Shown: positions 45,767 through 58,720, numbered from the stretch's first letter. The stretch is 64,000 nt of DNA from Sipunculus nudus (GCA_026874595.1 CM049316.1:8200339-8264338), one strand, 5' to 3'. Notes: a model not told the origin generated them from the sequence alone. Numbers and translations are program-made.

Positions 45767-46079
45767 CTCTTATTGCGTGTAGCACATTGTTGTTAGATCA
45801 ATAATCACAGTATCGGGAAGACGTGAACACACACGCCTCGGTACAGGTGTACATTACTGGCTTCAAGGGGAACATATTGCGCTGTATGATGCGTGACGTC
45901 AACAGGATAATAAATTTTTAATGAAAATGGTATCAGGGAGGACATATTCAAAGGCTATGCCTCCGGTGCGTGTTGAAATGGTATCTGGATATGAAACATG
46001 AATGATTCATATGATGCTTGATTACAATAACATTAATTGTACAAATGTAAAGCAAAATATGTAATTAAAAATGTTTTAG

Positions 46080-46250
46080 GCGTGTTCTGTTAGGCAGAGT
46101 TCTGCCAAATAATGCAAATTTTGTGCTTATCAGATGATTCACGGTTTACAATGGCAACGGTCTTCTGATTGGTTGCTCCAATGCTTATGATTATTCATTG
46201 AATGGATTTGCGATTAAGGTCATATAGAGTTCATGGATAGGTCAATTGTT
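46080..46250. repeat. Diverged repeat, copy 1 (partner at 53092-53270)
   Basis: Shares with 53092-53270 the ordered words AAATAATGCAAAT / AAATTATGCAAAT, TGATTGGTTGCTC / TGATTGTTTGCTC, ATGATTATTCATTGAA, GCGATTAAGGTC and TAGAGTTCA. Family not recognised. Confidence 0.5.
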
Positions 46251-46384
46251 CTGTTTGACAAGTGAAAGCACATCCTAACGAAGACAGAGGACGGGGAAGC
46301 TGCCTTCATTAACACAGGTGAAGAGATTTGTGTATCTTGATGTAACATTTTAACATGCGCAGATGTGGACCTCCCTGGAATTTA

Positions 46385-47465
46385 AGTTAGAAGATTCTAG
46401 GTCCTATGGTTATAGCTTGTGCCCTGCTTTGGTATCAAATTTTTAATTATGCTAGGAGTGCTTATAAACCCCATAGCTCAGAGAATATGGGTAACCAAGA
46501 CCTTATTTCAGGTTTCGAAGGATATCTTTCATTGACCTCCCTGCCCTGATAACAGACGGCGGCATCTTTGAAGGTCTCAAAAATAGAGAGAAAATGCATA
46601 AAAATCAGAAAAAATCCATGTGACGCCAGCAGTCTGATGAAACAGTCCATGATGAAAATGCATACAAAGAATCCTGGCAATCAATGCACAATTTGATGAG
46701 ATACTAGAGCTTTTGTATAAGATTTTAAGTTATTCTTTAGGGTCTACTGAGCCCCATAGCTAAGAGGATATGGGTAACAGAGACCTTATTCCAGGTTTCC
46801 ACAGAGACTTTTCATGGGCCTCCCTGCATGTCAAAGAGAGAAGATTCTAGGTCCAGTCCATAGGATTTGTGCCCTGTTAACAGATGACCGCATCTTAAGA
46901 GGTCTCAAAAATAGAGAATAAAATTCGTAAAAATCGAAAAAAATACAGGTGGCGCCACCATCCTACAGAAAGTGATGAAACATTCCATGACCAATATCCA
47001 TGCAAAAATCATGGTTATCAATGCATTAGATGTTTAGATACTGGAGCTTTTGTATCAAATTTTCCATTATTCTAGGATGTACTTCGGAGCCCCATAGCTC
47101 GAAGAATATGGGTAACAGAGACCTAATTTTTGCGTTCTAAGGAGACTTTTCATGGATCTCCCTGCATATTAAGAGAGAAGATTCTAGGTCCAGTTGTAAT
47201 GATTTGTGCCCTGTTAACAGATGACCACACCTTTTCAGGTCTCATAAATAGAGGAAAAAATGGTAAAAAAAAATTTAAAAAAATACAGGTAGCGCCACCA
47301 GTCTGCAGAAACTGTTGAAACACTCCATGATCAATATCTATGCACAGAATCATGGTGATCAATGCATTAGTTGTTCAGATACTTGAGCTTTTGTATTAAA
47401 TCTTCCATTATTCTGGGGGGTACTTCCGAGCCCCATAGCTCAAAGAATATGGGTACAGGTATCCT
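46385..47465. repeat. Tandem repeat of ~290-340 bp, three units plus a partial
   Basis: The phrase CCCCATAGCT..AGAATATGGGTAAC recurs at about 46466, 46750, 47090 and 47432. Each unit then has GACCT..ATT.CAGGTTTC, CTCCCTGC, a GATTCTAGGTCC segment (except the first), GGTCTCAAAAATAGAG, and TGGCGCCACC. Open stretches in it are not genes. Confidence 0.85.
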
Positions 47466-50400
47466 GTCACGTGGTCTGTGCTGTGTGTGCTGAGTCAGTT
47501 TTTTTTAGAAAAGAAAATACTCAGAATCAAGGCAAGATTCCTCAGACAAGTTTTTTATTTTCTTTTGAAATAAATAAAAATTAACTGGAAACTTCTGTTT
47601 CATTGAAGGTGTCATATCAGAGAAAATATAATACACAAATATTGAAAATTTACGTGAGCAACAGCTCAATCAAAGAAACAATGAGGAGAGTAGAAATGCG
47701 GAAATGAAAAAGACGATGATGGGGAGTCACGTGACAGGCCTGGCTGGTAATGACGGCAGTTAAATTGCTCCTGTGGTGAATACTCTGATATCATGCACCG
47801 ACTGAACCAGAGCTTATTGGATTTCAGGCTCGTGAATATTCTTTCATAGAAAACTGCATTCTAATGAATGCAAGTCTACGCTATGTTGGGGTCTCTATTG
47901 TGGGATGGTCCCAAACCGTGTATGCATTCACTTATTCGGCCCATATTCCCAGGTTCATTCGTGGGTAAGTGACTGCATGTGCTTTTGTGAATATTCCTTG
48001 AAGAAGTTTTTGAATCCGGATCATGTGCCGTAGTAACACCAAAATTTAATCAATTCTTCATTGGCCCATTTCCGAAATGCCCTGAGAATCTGTTCACGAT
48101 TGTGTAAGTTGTGTTGTGAACAAACACACACACACACACACACGAACAGGGATGAACACAAACCCTCATGGCGAAGGCATTGATAGATTCAAGGGGCCTA
48201 CCACTAAATTCATTGGGCTAACCAGCCGCGTATAATAGTGTTAGTATCACGGGTAGATTAAATATTCGGGCTTTTGATATAGGAACCTTATTCTACATTA
48301 ATATTGTAATTTTGCATACATGAAAAATAATTCCTAACAAAGTTGACTCTCGCAGAGCTCTGTGAAAGGCAACTTAAATCGAAATTTTCTGAATTTTTTT
48401 CTGAGAACTCCAGGTAAAAACACCAAGTAACTTCGATCATCTTCAATAATGAAGAGTTGCCGATAGCTTTACGGAGGGAGGCTTGTTTTGGACTAGACCT
48501 GAAGACTTGAGTCTAGAAACACAAAATTCCCTTGAATGAAACGCCATGCATGATACCATTGCCCTGATGTGACTATCATGGCTATTTATAGTTACATGAA
48601 TTGACTGGTAAACATTAAATGTAATCCCGTCAAATTTTCGACAAAGCGAGTGCGACTGCAACTGCGGTAAATTTATCAGATTGCATGATTGATCAATGTA
48701 GCGGGAAAACTGCCCGTGTCTCACCTCGAGCAGACGACTTGGCCATTTCCGCTTTCTTCCGTGACGGCTACGTAATGACGCTCCGTTCCGCCAATTGCTG
48801 TTTCTCATGGAGCACTGCTCAAATATTGATGAGCGAGTCCTCGTGCAGATGGGTTGTTTTGTGTTAGGAAATTTCCCTCTCCTTTAATCTGATAAAGAGT
48901 GCTGCATGTGACATTTAGCTGAACATTTACCTAAACTGTCATAGGATATCTAGCGTCATCCTTCGTTCATTTTTGTATTTTACTTTCGATGCGGCAGTTG
49001 AAATCAGATGATGAACATTTGTACATCGTAAATATAGATTATTTGCATGAATTTCTCATCTAGTTTGACCGTAGGGACTAATAAACTGGGGAAATTAAAA
49101 AAAAATACCGAGAAAATCATCATGCAATATATGTACTCAGTGGCATAATACTTTGAATTTTCAAGAAATGTACGAATAAATAAAAACCTAAATAAAAATA
49201 TTTTAGCTGAAAACGAGGTAGATCTAAACCTATAACGCCCAGTCAAACTTACGACTCTGAACCGGATCCGGGGGCAGAGGGTCCGGGATCCCCCCCCCCA
49301 CACTTATGTGTCGCTGAAACCGTTTATTTTTTTCAAAGGTTTCACGCCAGATGTTACCGTTTGGATCCCCCCCCCCCCCATTTTCCCGGACCTTGGGACC
49401 TTTTTTTAACAAAATAGGACCAACACGGACGATTTATTGGAGTATTTTAAATGTTACGGATGTGTATGTCTGTTCCCATATATCTAATTAACGGATTCAG
49501 TTATCAGCTAAAAATGTATATTACAGTAATATCAATCATGTGACCCGGTAGGTGGCGCCATCTTTGTTGAAGTCTTATTCCTAATTTTCCCAGGTAAAAT
49601 AGAAAATATAGTACCCTACTTCTCATACCATGGTTGACTTTTGCAAGGATAATTACTGAATTCGGATAAGGTTGAATTATCAACACATCTGGCTTCACGG
49701 AACTTACTGATCACACATTAATTTAAGTGTTCTTGTTCAAAGTGTTGTGCCTTCCGAGGGCCTGAACAACATCTTGATCCTGTGACTGGTATGCTAGTAT
49801 AACCTGCAGGGGGTGTCAGTCACTGTGTGTTGACAAATATATCTTTTAAAACATCTCCCAAATCAAGTCAGGACATGTCAGGATAATAGTTTTTAAATGA
49901 ATATGAATTATCCCTAAGAGAAAGTACAATAGCATGAGTATGAACTGAAGTGAATTTCATGTGTTTTAAAAACGGGAGCTTTAGGGAACTTGAAATTTCG
50001 ATGTTGGCAATATTTTATGATTTCTGTTGCTTGGTCGGATATGCTGTGCTACAGCTGAAAATATATGTTCCTTTTCACGGTATAAATAAAGTGTATTATT
50101 TAACTGCCCTATCTGGCACTGCGTGAAGATAAACCGGGGGATCCTTATTCAGAAAGCCAGACTATAGCTGTCAACGTGATGCTTAGCAGGACACAAATCA
50201 TATAAACATTATATCAGGGGTTATAAAATTTAACATTCAGACCGGTTCTGGTAAACTCACCTTGAAAACTTAAAGGTCTGTCACTGTGACCTGTAATAAT
50301 GTACTACGGCTTTTAGTAGTGTGTAAGGTACAACTGAGTATCATGTCCCATGGGCCAAGTATCAACTTGTCTTGTGTGCAGGTCGCCGCCCTCATGATTT

Positions 50401-50504
50401 AATGTTGGCTTAAGTAAGTGCGATGTAGCCTACACCTGCAGAATACCGTTTACCGAATACCGGTGTCAGACTGCGTGACAGGACGGCAACACGCGATTAT
50501 CCTG
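47466..50504. other. Non-coding stretch
   Basis: No gene recognised. It contains a CA run at about 48125-48143 and a poly-C element at 49250-49440 (listed separately). Short open frames near 48443-48867 lie on opposite strands of the same DNA without domains. Confidence 0.5.
49250..49440. repeat. Poly-C-containing repeat, possibly related to 9043-9243
   Basis: Two C runs (about 49291-49300 and 49369-49379) flank GTGTCGCTGAAACCG..GTTTCACGCC. GGGTCCGGGATCC on the left and CCCGGACCTTGGGACC on the right are inverted relatives. It resembles the poly-G element at 9.0-9.2 kb in composition and in TTTCA/AAAGGTTT words. Confidence 0.4.
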
Positions 50505-50732
50505 GCTCGATCAACCGCACCTGCGGGTCGTGGGTATGTGATAGGAGGAACCCCGCCCGAAAGGCGCACTCATTTTTGAGTGAGATAAGACTGTGGAAAA
50601 ATCTTCCCATTAAGCCTGCAGAGCGCTCACACAGGTAGGGGGTCGACAGTGAAAAAAAAATCACTGCTTCCTGGCTGAGATTCAAAATCATGACCCCTCG
50701 GCTTTGAGCCATGTGGTCAAACATTAGACCAC
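50505..50732 (-). mobile_element. tRNA-derived SINE
   Basis: On the minus strand the head starts GTGGTCTAATGTTTGACCAC (A box TGGTCTAATGT), then GGCTCAAAGCCGAGG and a degraded B box GATTTTGAATCTC about 32 nt further, then CAGCCAGGAAGCAGTGA and a T-rich stretch. The body continues with TCGACCCCCTACCTGTGTGA. Target duplications were not found. The head resembles a widespread molluscan tRNA SINE, by recall. Confidence 0.65.
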
Positions 50733-50745
50733 AGAAAATAGTGTT

Positions 50746-53700
50746 CATTTTTTTTTCTTATTCACTCGACATAATCCTTTCAAAGACCGTACATGGTACC
50801 GTTTCAAATTACCATGTCATATTTTCTACCACTGATGGGACAGTTTTATATAATTTTATCGTCTAGTAGATTTTATGATATATTTGTGTGGCCTAACTCC
50901 ATCAGGCTAACGACGTGTCAACATTCTCTTGTAGTCAGGACTTATGCAAAGGGACAAATATAACTGAGGTATAAGTTAATCTGCGCCCTTGAGATTCTTC
51001 AGTAAACTCTCATTCATTTATTATGATGGCCTCGGTGACATTTACCTAGTAGCCGGGAAGGTCGGGGACTTAAGTTAAGTGTCTGGAGTATATTGACATG
51101 TGTTACTCTCGTACCTTTCTCGGACCGGTTACGGAGAGGAGACTGCTGCGTGACTGGTCTTATAACGATTCAAGCAATCACCGACTCACCTCTTGAAGCC
51201 AGAATCCACCCACTTCCGGTTCCGGTCCATTTGCTCTGACGTTATTTTTTGACGTGCCCTGCATATTCCTTAATACAATTTTACCCCATCCTGGACCCTT
51301 TGTCAAGTTCCTGAGACTTGTTCATATGAAGCTGTCTAATTTAAAGTAGGAGAAAATAAAATGAATCTATATTTGCTTGTAGATCTGAAAATCTTTGCAC
51401 TCTGATTAAAAAAAAATGGTGCGGGAAAACAATCATTTACAGTAGGAAAACTGTGGATGATCGGAGCATAAGTTTCTGAATATTTCAGACAACAAAGAGG
51501 CCTCACTAGGATTGTTCAGAATATTCCAGACCCCTTAAGCGTAAACCCTTAAAAAACAACGAGTTCCTGTTGAACCAGTAAAGATTATGTCATTTGGGAT
51601 GACCCATATCACACTATAAGAATCTGAACGGGCAAACCAAAAAAGTGAGAAAGACGCAAGATGATAGACAAATAAGTACAACTCCATAAACAGTAATTCA
51701 AGCAGCAGGGACTTAAATTTCTTGAAATGAAAACATTTCACCAGAAAATGGAGAAGAGAAAATGAATACAAGAAATTTAACATCCAGAAATTTATTTTAT
51801 GGATTACATTTTATTGTGATAAATAATACTATTTTAGCATTCTATTGTTGAGACGTGTCCAACAATAGAAAAAAAGTTAACCCTAGACATTAACTGCTTT
51901 GTTACCCTAACTTTTTGTACAGTTAATACTACCAATATCCATTGAAAGGCCGTCTCTGCACTTATTGTTTTTCACGAAAAAAAAAAAACTCGATATAAAT
52001 AACATTAAGAAACTGCTTGATTATAAGTCATTTTTCATTAAAATAATGATGATGACAAGTTTACATGATAAGCCCCAAAGATGATAAAAGTGCAATATCA
52101 ACAGTGCGCCCCTGTGTGAAATGAAAATTGAACAATACACGCACGCTGAACCCATAAGAGAGTTCTTGTTAAGTGATTGACCGTGTTTTCCCACTCACTT
52201 AGCCATAGATGGTCAGAGCATCTGGGCAATCAAACTTTGTTGATGAATTTGTGAGGGGTGAATGAGTCTGTCGGGCATATCAGATAGTGTTGGTAAACGA
52301 TGGATAGCACAATTTGAAGGTGCCAGTTCACCTGTTACAAGAATGTTAGCAAAGGATCGTTATAATAAGGTGGTTTACACAGAGGTCCGTGGTACTACTG
52401 GCTTTGGCACATTAGGGTGATAATGACACCGGTACATTTAAAAGCTGAGCTACGAGGCTGCACACTACATGTATTTTGTTGGGGGAGAGGTATTCTGTGC
52501 CAACACCTCCACTTCAGCAGTACCAAACACAGCATTGTGTGAGAGACGAGCAGACACAAGCCATTACCACCCCTGTATATGATGATTATTTCTGTCATTT
52601 ATCTGTTTAGACAACGGGTTCATAAAAAGTGTATGGAAAAGCTTTACAAAGCCGAAGAAGTAAGAGTTTAACCGACAGCTTTTACCAGAACGACTCCCTC
52701 ATGAAAAAAGCAAGACCAAGAGAAAGAAAGTTTGTACAAATTAGTGGAAAGAAATTCTAGCAATCCTTCTGTAAACAATAAGACACCTCGATTTTACGGT
52801 TTTCCATGAGATTTCTATTTTCTTCTGGGCATGTTTTATAGGAATACCTGTCAATGCAATAGTGTATAGCTTGACTGTAAATCATGCAGGGGAGGAATAA
52901 CTTTTCATGTAAAGATGCCATATTAGAACCTAAATAAAATCAAGATCTGTTACATTATTAATTAAAACTACCTCGAGATGCATTGATCAGAGAATTAAAA
53001 CGCTTTTTCTTCTATCATCATGTAGGGATTAAGGTAATGCTCCTGCATCCTGCGATAAAACATGCAGACAGGGATTCTGATAAAGACTGCACGTTTTCTG
53101 TTTGGGAGTGTCGCCCAAATTATGCAAATATTGCGTTTTCAAGGTGATTGCCTGTTTACATTACCGACTTTAACTTGATTGTTTGCTCGCAAGTGCTCTG
53201 GTCATGATTATTCATTGAAAGAATATGCGATTAAGGTCGCGTAGAGTTCAAGGTCACCTGAATTAAACATGACCTTGAGGGGTTCCTAGTGAGTATCGAA
53301 AAGGTTTTAACTGTTTGAAATGTCCCTCCGTTTGTAAACCATATATTAAAACCAGTGAAAACTTAAGAAATAGGCGAAAGCATTGTCTAAAGATTCAAAG
53401 ACATGTACAATAAATAATACATGGTGTTTTCGGATTTTTATGCCATCAAGAGGTCTCATAGGGATAACCTCTTTAATTGCTTGGATAACTGTTGAATAAC
53501 TAGCAAGAAGGTTGGAACAGACAGAAAGCAAACCGGAATATATATTAACGTATAAATGTACCAATTACTACAACATATAGATAGTGCTATATAATTCGCT
53601 AAACTTTCACATCTTTTTTTTAGAGGCTTTTAAAATTTTTTCCATAATGGTTAAAGATAACTCTAGTGATAAAGTCCCTTGAAACCAACAAATTCCAAAC

Positions 53701-54839
53701 AAAATATGCTAAAAGGCAGATATTAGAAGACATTGAAAGGGTCAGAGGGTACAGCCACTGTATTAAGAGTTCCTTCAGACCATCCATACATTAATTATGA
53801 AAAGATAATTACGAACACAAACTGGCCGCTATGGAATGAATTCTTAAGTCAAGGTCAGGGGCAATGCAGTAGCTTTGGTAAAGTTAGTTGATGTCTTAGT
53901 GCATTGGGAAGAGAGACAACAATTTTGGCTTGATATGCGTTGCATATTTATATTTCATGTGGATGCTGTTATTTATTGTACGGATAAAATATCCGCATTC
54001 GATGACACTACCAATGCTTTGAATGATTTTATTGAATATTCAAATTTTACCAATTAAGCGATATCATTTGTTTCATAGATAGGTTAAATACATAAGGTGT
54101 TCTTGATGAAATAATAAAGATGCCGCTGCATGGAAAGACGTTTTCAGTGAAATCTATATTTAGTTATCACAAGCAATCACCTAGAACAGAAATTAGTATG
54201 CTGTGGTGCAGTTCTCATTTAAAAATTAATAACACAATAATATTTACTTTGGAACTTTGTGTATAAATTAGAAAAAATAGGTGCATAAAAGATAATGGGC
54301 CTATTGATATTGGTTTTACCAGTTTCTTTTTTTAAATATGATAAATTCTGAGGTAAAACATGAACTACTGATGATGTTTATATTGTAACCTGAAAGACAG
54401 CTGTTTGAAATAACATTAAAATTGATAGATTTTTAAACAGCACGTTTACAAAGTGTGATATGGAAACATATAGAATAATTAAGAAAATATCAACAGTGAA
54501 TATGGTGAATATTTACGTATTTTGCATAAAGTCAGAACCTTATATCAGGCTCGGATATCGGAAAAATTCTATAAATTCTATGAGAATGCTTCAATATCAG
54601 ATTCTGCACAAAACACTATTAAAACGACAAACTTATATTTATGAGGATTGTAATAAATCTGAGATGTACTGTTTGTAGACCAGGAGAAGACTCTTAACTG
54701 AAGTTATTTTAGTTATTTGTTTTTTTTAAAGGCTGTTTGCAGTGAAAGTCCTTATTGGATGGCCAAATGTGATATCATTTTACGTTTAAATGATGATTGT
54801 CAATCCGTTAGTAACTAAACAGGTATGAGAACGCTGTTG
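50746..54839. other. AT-rich non-coding stretch
   Basis: No gene, RNA or intact mobile element recognised other than the diverged repeat at 53092-53270. Short open frames (for example 53875-54057 and 54460-54678) show no domains and AT-driven composition. Confidence 0.5.
53092..53270. repeat. Diverged repeat, copy 2 (partner at 46080-46250)
   Basis: Alignable by eye over about 170 bp with 46080-46250; the best-kept blocks are TATGCAAAT, ATGATTATTCATTGAA and GCGATTAAGGTC. It is followed by AAGGTCACC, absent from the other copy. Confidence 0.5.
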
Positions 54840-54844
54840 TAGTG

Positions 54845-55335
54845 TGTATTTGGGGGCCCCGACAGTCGAGGGATAAAAAGCTTGGGTCTTTCCGCTGGGG
54901 ACCCGGGTTTGATCCCCAACGTGGCTGTGAGAGTAGGTTGTAATTGTAAGGCCAAAAATAAAAAAAAGGTATGGTTCTCAGGCACTTTTTTTCAGAAATC
55001 AATGCGGGCGGGCGGTTTTTTTATTTGTATTTTTTTGTATGTTTCGATAAAAATGTCAAATGAAAAGGGAAAAACATGATAATAACAGATTTATTTTGCT
55101 AAACAAGCTTAAGCACTACAGAACAAAGGAAATTGTATGATTTTATCTACTTGAAAGAAATATCCGAGCGGCTGCAGCTCAAAATCGGTAAGTTTCTGTT
55201 GAAAATCAAAATAAAAATTTTTGATGCGGGGTGTTAAAATTGATGCAGGCGGTGCCTGAGAACCATACCTTTAATTTCTTTGGCCTAAACGGTAGTTTTG
55301 TCTGGGATCTCCGGTTTCCTCCACCCAAAGAGACT
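54845..55335 (+). mobile_element. tRNA-derived SINE split by a MITE
   Basis: The head GGCCCCGACAGTCGAGGGAT.. contains GGTTTGATCCC (B box, 54906-54916) followed by AACGTGGCTGTGAGAGTAGG. The SINE body seems to resume after the MITE at 55272 (GGCCTAAACGGTAGTTTTGT..CTCCGGTTTCCTCC). The A box is degraded. The right-hand assignment rests on recall of SINE tails with CTCCGGTTTCCTCC. Confidence 0.5.
54966..55271. mobile_element. MITE with perfect 20-bp terminal inverted repeats
   Basis: AAGGTATGGTTCTCAGGCAC at 54966-54985 is perfectly complementary to 55252-55271. 306 bp, non-coding interior with GCGGGCGGGCGG and GATGCGGGG words. Perfect ends suggest recent activity. No clear target duplication was seen because the flanks are A/T-rich. 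Confidence 0.75.
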
Positions 55336-57154
55336 TCCGAACGCCACCATCTGAGGCATGGAGGGTGCCGCGATTAGTTATATAATAACTAATTGTACAG
55401 TCCTTGTAAAATAAATAAGTGTATATTATTAAAATATACATGTTTATAGACATTGAACCGAAATTGATAAATGAACGCTTCTTCATAAAACAAAGTATTG
55501 AAATTTAAGAAAAAATGGATAGTACAGGAATAGATAAAGTTCAGATAAACATAACGATGTGTGGCGGTAATCGTAAAATGCAGGTGCTTAACTAGTACAT
55601 AATACTTAAGGTATGGATTAAATAGGATAAAACAGGATACTATACCCATAATACGGATTCGGGGTCAAGCGTACCCGTTTAATTGGTGTCCCCATAAACA
55701 GGACAAGTAGACGTCATGGAAGCTGTAACTTGATTACATATGTCACGATTAATGTCCATTTTAGCTGGTTATATACAGAGTTAATGGCTCAGCTGATATT
55801 ACTGCTAATGGTTAAACTGTGGGATAATGTCCTGTAAATTGATGCTGGCTGTCTCATATCATGACGCACAGACCTTGCACGGCCATAATACAGTAACGAA
55901 ACAAGGGCGTGGAGACACACCCATCCCCTCAAATAATCGAGGTCGTGATCCATTCCTTCTGGCAAAATATTGCGCAAAATGAGTTAATTTATTTTAAATG
56001 CTTTCTCAAATGTATTGTTCAAGCAACGAAAAATTCAGGGGTATGGAATGTCCTATGTTTTAGAAATTACGTTTCTAGGTAACATTATTTGGGTACTTAA
56101 AATACGACATTGGACTTGGCCACATTATGTTTTTACTTATTATGTAATTGAAGTGTCTTTTGTTTAGACTGTTGGAAGCTTATTTGAGGTATGTCATCCG
56201 ACTTTTATTGGAGGATTCAGTAGTAACGTTATTCCACTTTAAATTTTGCCGATACAGGACCCTTTGACACCAAACTCTCTCCGAGGAGTGATTATCCCCT
56301 GGACGCTATCCTTGGGAAATTTTCGTGTCGCGTTACCGCGCCTTTAACAAACGCTAACAGGTTTCTTTCTCCCATTTTCTCGAAACCACTTATGGGAGAT
56401 GCCATTTTGCGTACAAAAGAAAACCCGGTTGTCACAGGTCGCATCTCGTAATGGTTTGTGTTTCGTCATTAAGTATTAATTAGTAAAATAAACAATATAT
56501 GAATTGTGCCTGTTAATTGGAACAGTTACGGAAAAATGTTTAGGTCCTTTCGACATGACTTCTCTCCCTTTATGTTGGCGTGGCATAGAAATCGTCTCTT
56601 GTCGGGGACATGAACTAACAGATGCATTGACACAAACAGGAGATACTAGCAACTATTTGTCAATCCGCTGTTAACAAAAGTAGGCGAGATCGGGCCGCTC
56701 ATGGACGAGACACTGCGGGACCTGCCAATTCCGCGCATGCGCTTATAATGCCTCCAGCCCATCAGAAGAATGGGTTTTTAATTTTTTATTTTATTTTTTG
56801 AAAATGTCATGCGCAACATTCCAAACAAATTGTCTAATGCATCATGGACCTCTCATATATGAGATTTTAATCATCACGAAGTACCCATAATGGTACACAT
56901 ATACATCATGTAAAGGCAATGATGAATGTTGGTATTCATGTGTTTCAGTCGGAGAATGAATGCATATATGATGGATGACAGCGGGTCTGTATCGAGCCCT
57001 GAAAATTATTTTAAATTATTAACGAAGTGAACATTTCAATGAAGTACATTGAAAGGTGGACATGTAATATGACATGTAAGTGTTGTACATAATATACGAT
57101 GCATTAACACGCTACCTCGCTCAGGTTTACTAGCCAAATTTATCTTATTTCATG
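55336..57154. other. Non-coding stretch
   Basis: No gene recognised. A CGCGCATGCGCT palindrome at 56732-56743 is NRF-1-like and is followed at once by TATAATG; a promoter is conceivable but unsupported by any downstream coding. Confidence 0.45.
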
Positions 57155-57216
57155 ACACACACACACACACACTTATATATATAAATATATATATACAGAG
57201 AGAGAGAGAGAGAGAT
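57155..57216. repeat. Compound microsatellite (CA)n, (TA)n, (GA)n
   Basis: Runs of CA (57155-57172), TA/AT (57175-57195) and GA (57196-57216) are adjacent. Confidence 0.95.
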
Positions 57217-57328
57217 AAAAGTTATGTATTCATAAATATATATTCATCATATCTTTTTTTCTGTCAGGAAACTGTTGTGAAGGATTTTAATCCACTGACA
57301 CAACAGCCACTTAATGCACATCTCCCAA

Positions 57329-57483
57329 TGTTACGCAGACAAATTGCTTAGGGGAAAACATATGGCCGAACCCGGATTCGAACCCATGTCGGTGGCGCAC
57401 AAGTCCGGCGTACCTACCGCTTCGCTAGCACAGCAAGCTTCGCTGGCGAGACAGTTCGGTCCGCTTTATGTCACCCCGTAACA
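57329..57483 (-). mobile_element. Solo LTR of the TRIM family
   Basis: On the minus strand it starts TGTTACGGGGTGACATAAAG and ends TCTGCGTAACA: 155 bp with both LTR ends intact. It keeps the A box TAGCGAAGCGG and B box GGTTCGAATCC and differs from the 45-kb LTRs at many other positions. No second LTR, primer site or matching target duplication is adjacent (flanks CCCAA and ACACA on the plus strand), so it is a solo LTR or an LTR-only insertion. Confidence 0.8.
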
Positions 57484-58433
57484 ACACACGCACACACGTG
57501 TGTGTGTATAATTAACAAATTGATCATAAAAATAGTCCCGATAGCTATTTCTTACTTTTCTATTCAACCTAAGAGGTACAAGGACGGGAGTGATAAAAAT
57601 ACGGGAACATATCAAGACAGTACACACGGGATGTACCCGTCATTGATTTAGTAACAGCTCCGTTCGGGGGGAGCAAGTACATACATGACGGCTGGGGAAA
57701 TGGATCTAATCCTTAACCACAGTCAGGTAGCAACCATTTTATACCCGGTTGAACCACATAGATTTTCAGAGATTCACGCCTCGTAGGTCGTGCCTGTTAT
57801 CATTTTAACTGCTGTGACCTTGGTGTCTAAAATATACCTTATTAAAAAAATAGGATTAAAGGATACTTTAGGTTCACTTTGAAGAAAATATGTTCAGTAT
57901 TTCCAATTTTTATCAGCATCTTTATTTCTTTTTAAAGTTTTACTTTGTTTCACGTTTAACGACTCATTTTCCACCGGAACTAATCAAGGTCTTAAGAGAT
58001 GTTTTGCCTTCACCTGACAAACTGCACAATCTTCATTTAATTTGCAACCAGTTGGAACCTCTAACACATTACATATTGATTCGGTACCTAACCAGTTTAG
58101 TCATTTTACAGTGACACCTGAGTAATGAGACAGGTCAGTCATAACCATTGTGAACATTTTCGGTTCATTCAATGGTGGTATTAATAGACAGTTGGTCTTA
58201 TTAAGCAGGTTGTCTTTCTTACAGGTTCCATTGTGTTTTACCGTCTATAACAGGTTTGCCATTGGCGGAGTTTCCATTCCTCTTCACCTTTTGCATACGA
58301 CATTTATTCTTCTAAGAGCCTTTCGGTTTTCAGTTTGCACTTTTCGCATTCACGTACACAAGGCTTATCCCCCGTGGGTATATTGTTGGTTTGGCAGACG
58401 GAGTGGATATTCTTGAGATCTTTGACTATTATT

Positions 58434-58720
58434 GCCTCCGCAAGGAGGGTATGCTTTCATCCCCCTTCGTGTTTGTGTGTTTGTTCACAAAATAACTTAC
58501 TAAATAATGAACGGAATCTAATGAAATGTTCAGGGCCAATGGAATGGGCCAATGAAGATTCGAGAGATCCGGTGCAAAATCCGGATTTAGGAACGCCATC
58601 GATGAATATTCTCAAATATAAAGTAATTTACGCACAAATGAACCTTGGAATATGGGCAGAATAAGTGAATGCAAACACAGGTTAGGGTGTCCACAATAAG
58701 GACTCCTACATGGCGGAGGC
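58434..58720. mobile_element. MITE-like repeat with GCCTCCGC / GCGGAGGC ends
   Basis: GCCTCCGCAAGGAGGG at the left and CATGGCGGAGGC at the right give an 8-bp perfect inverted end. The interior contains TGTTTGTTCACAAAATAAC and CCGGATTTAGG words. Elements starting CCTCCGC..GGAGG are widespread in aquatic animal genomes, by recall. Confidence 0.5.
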
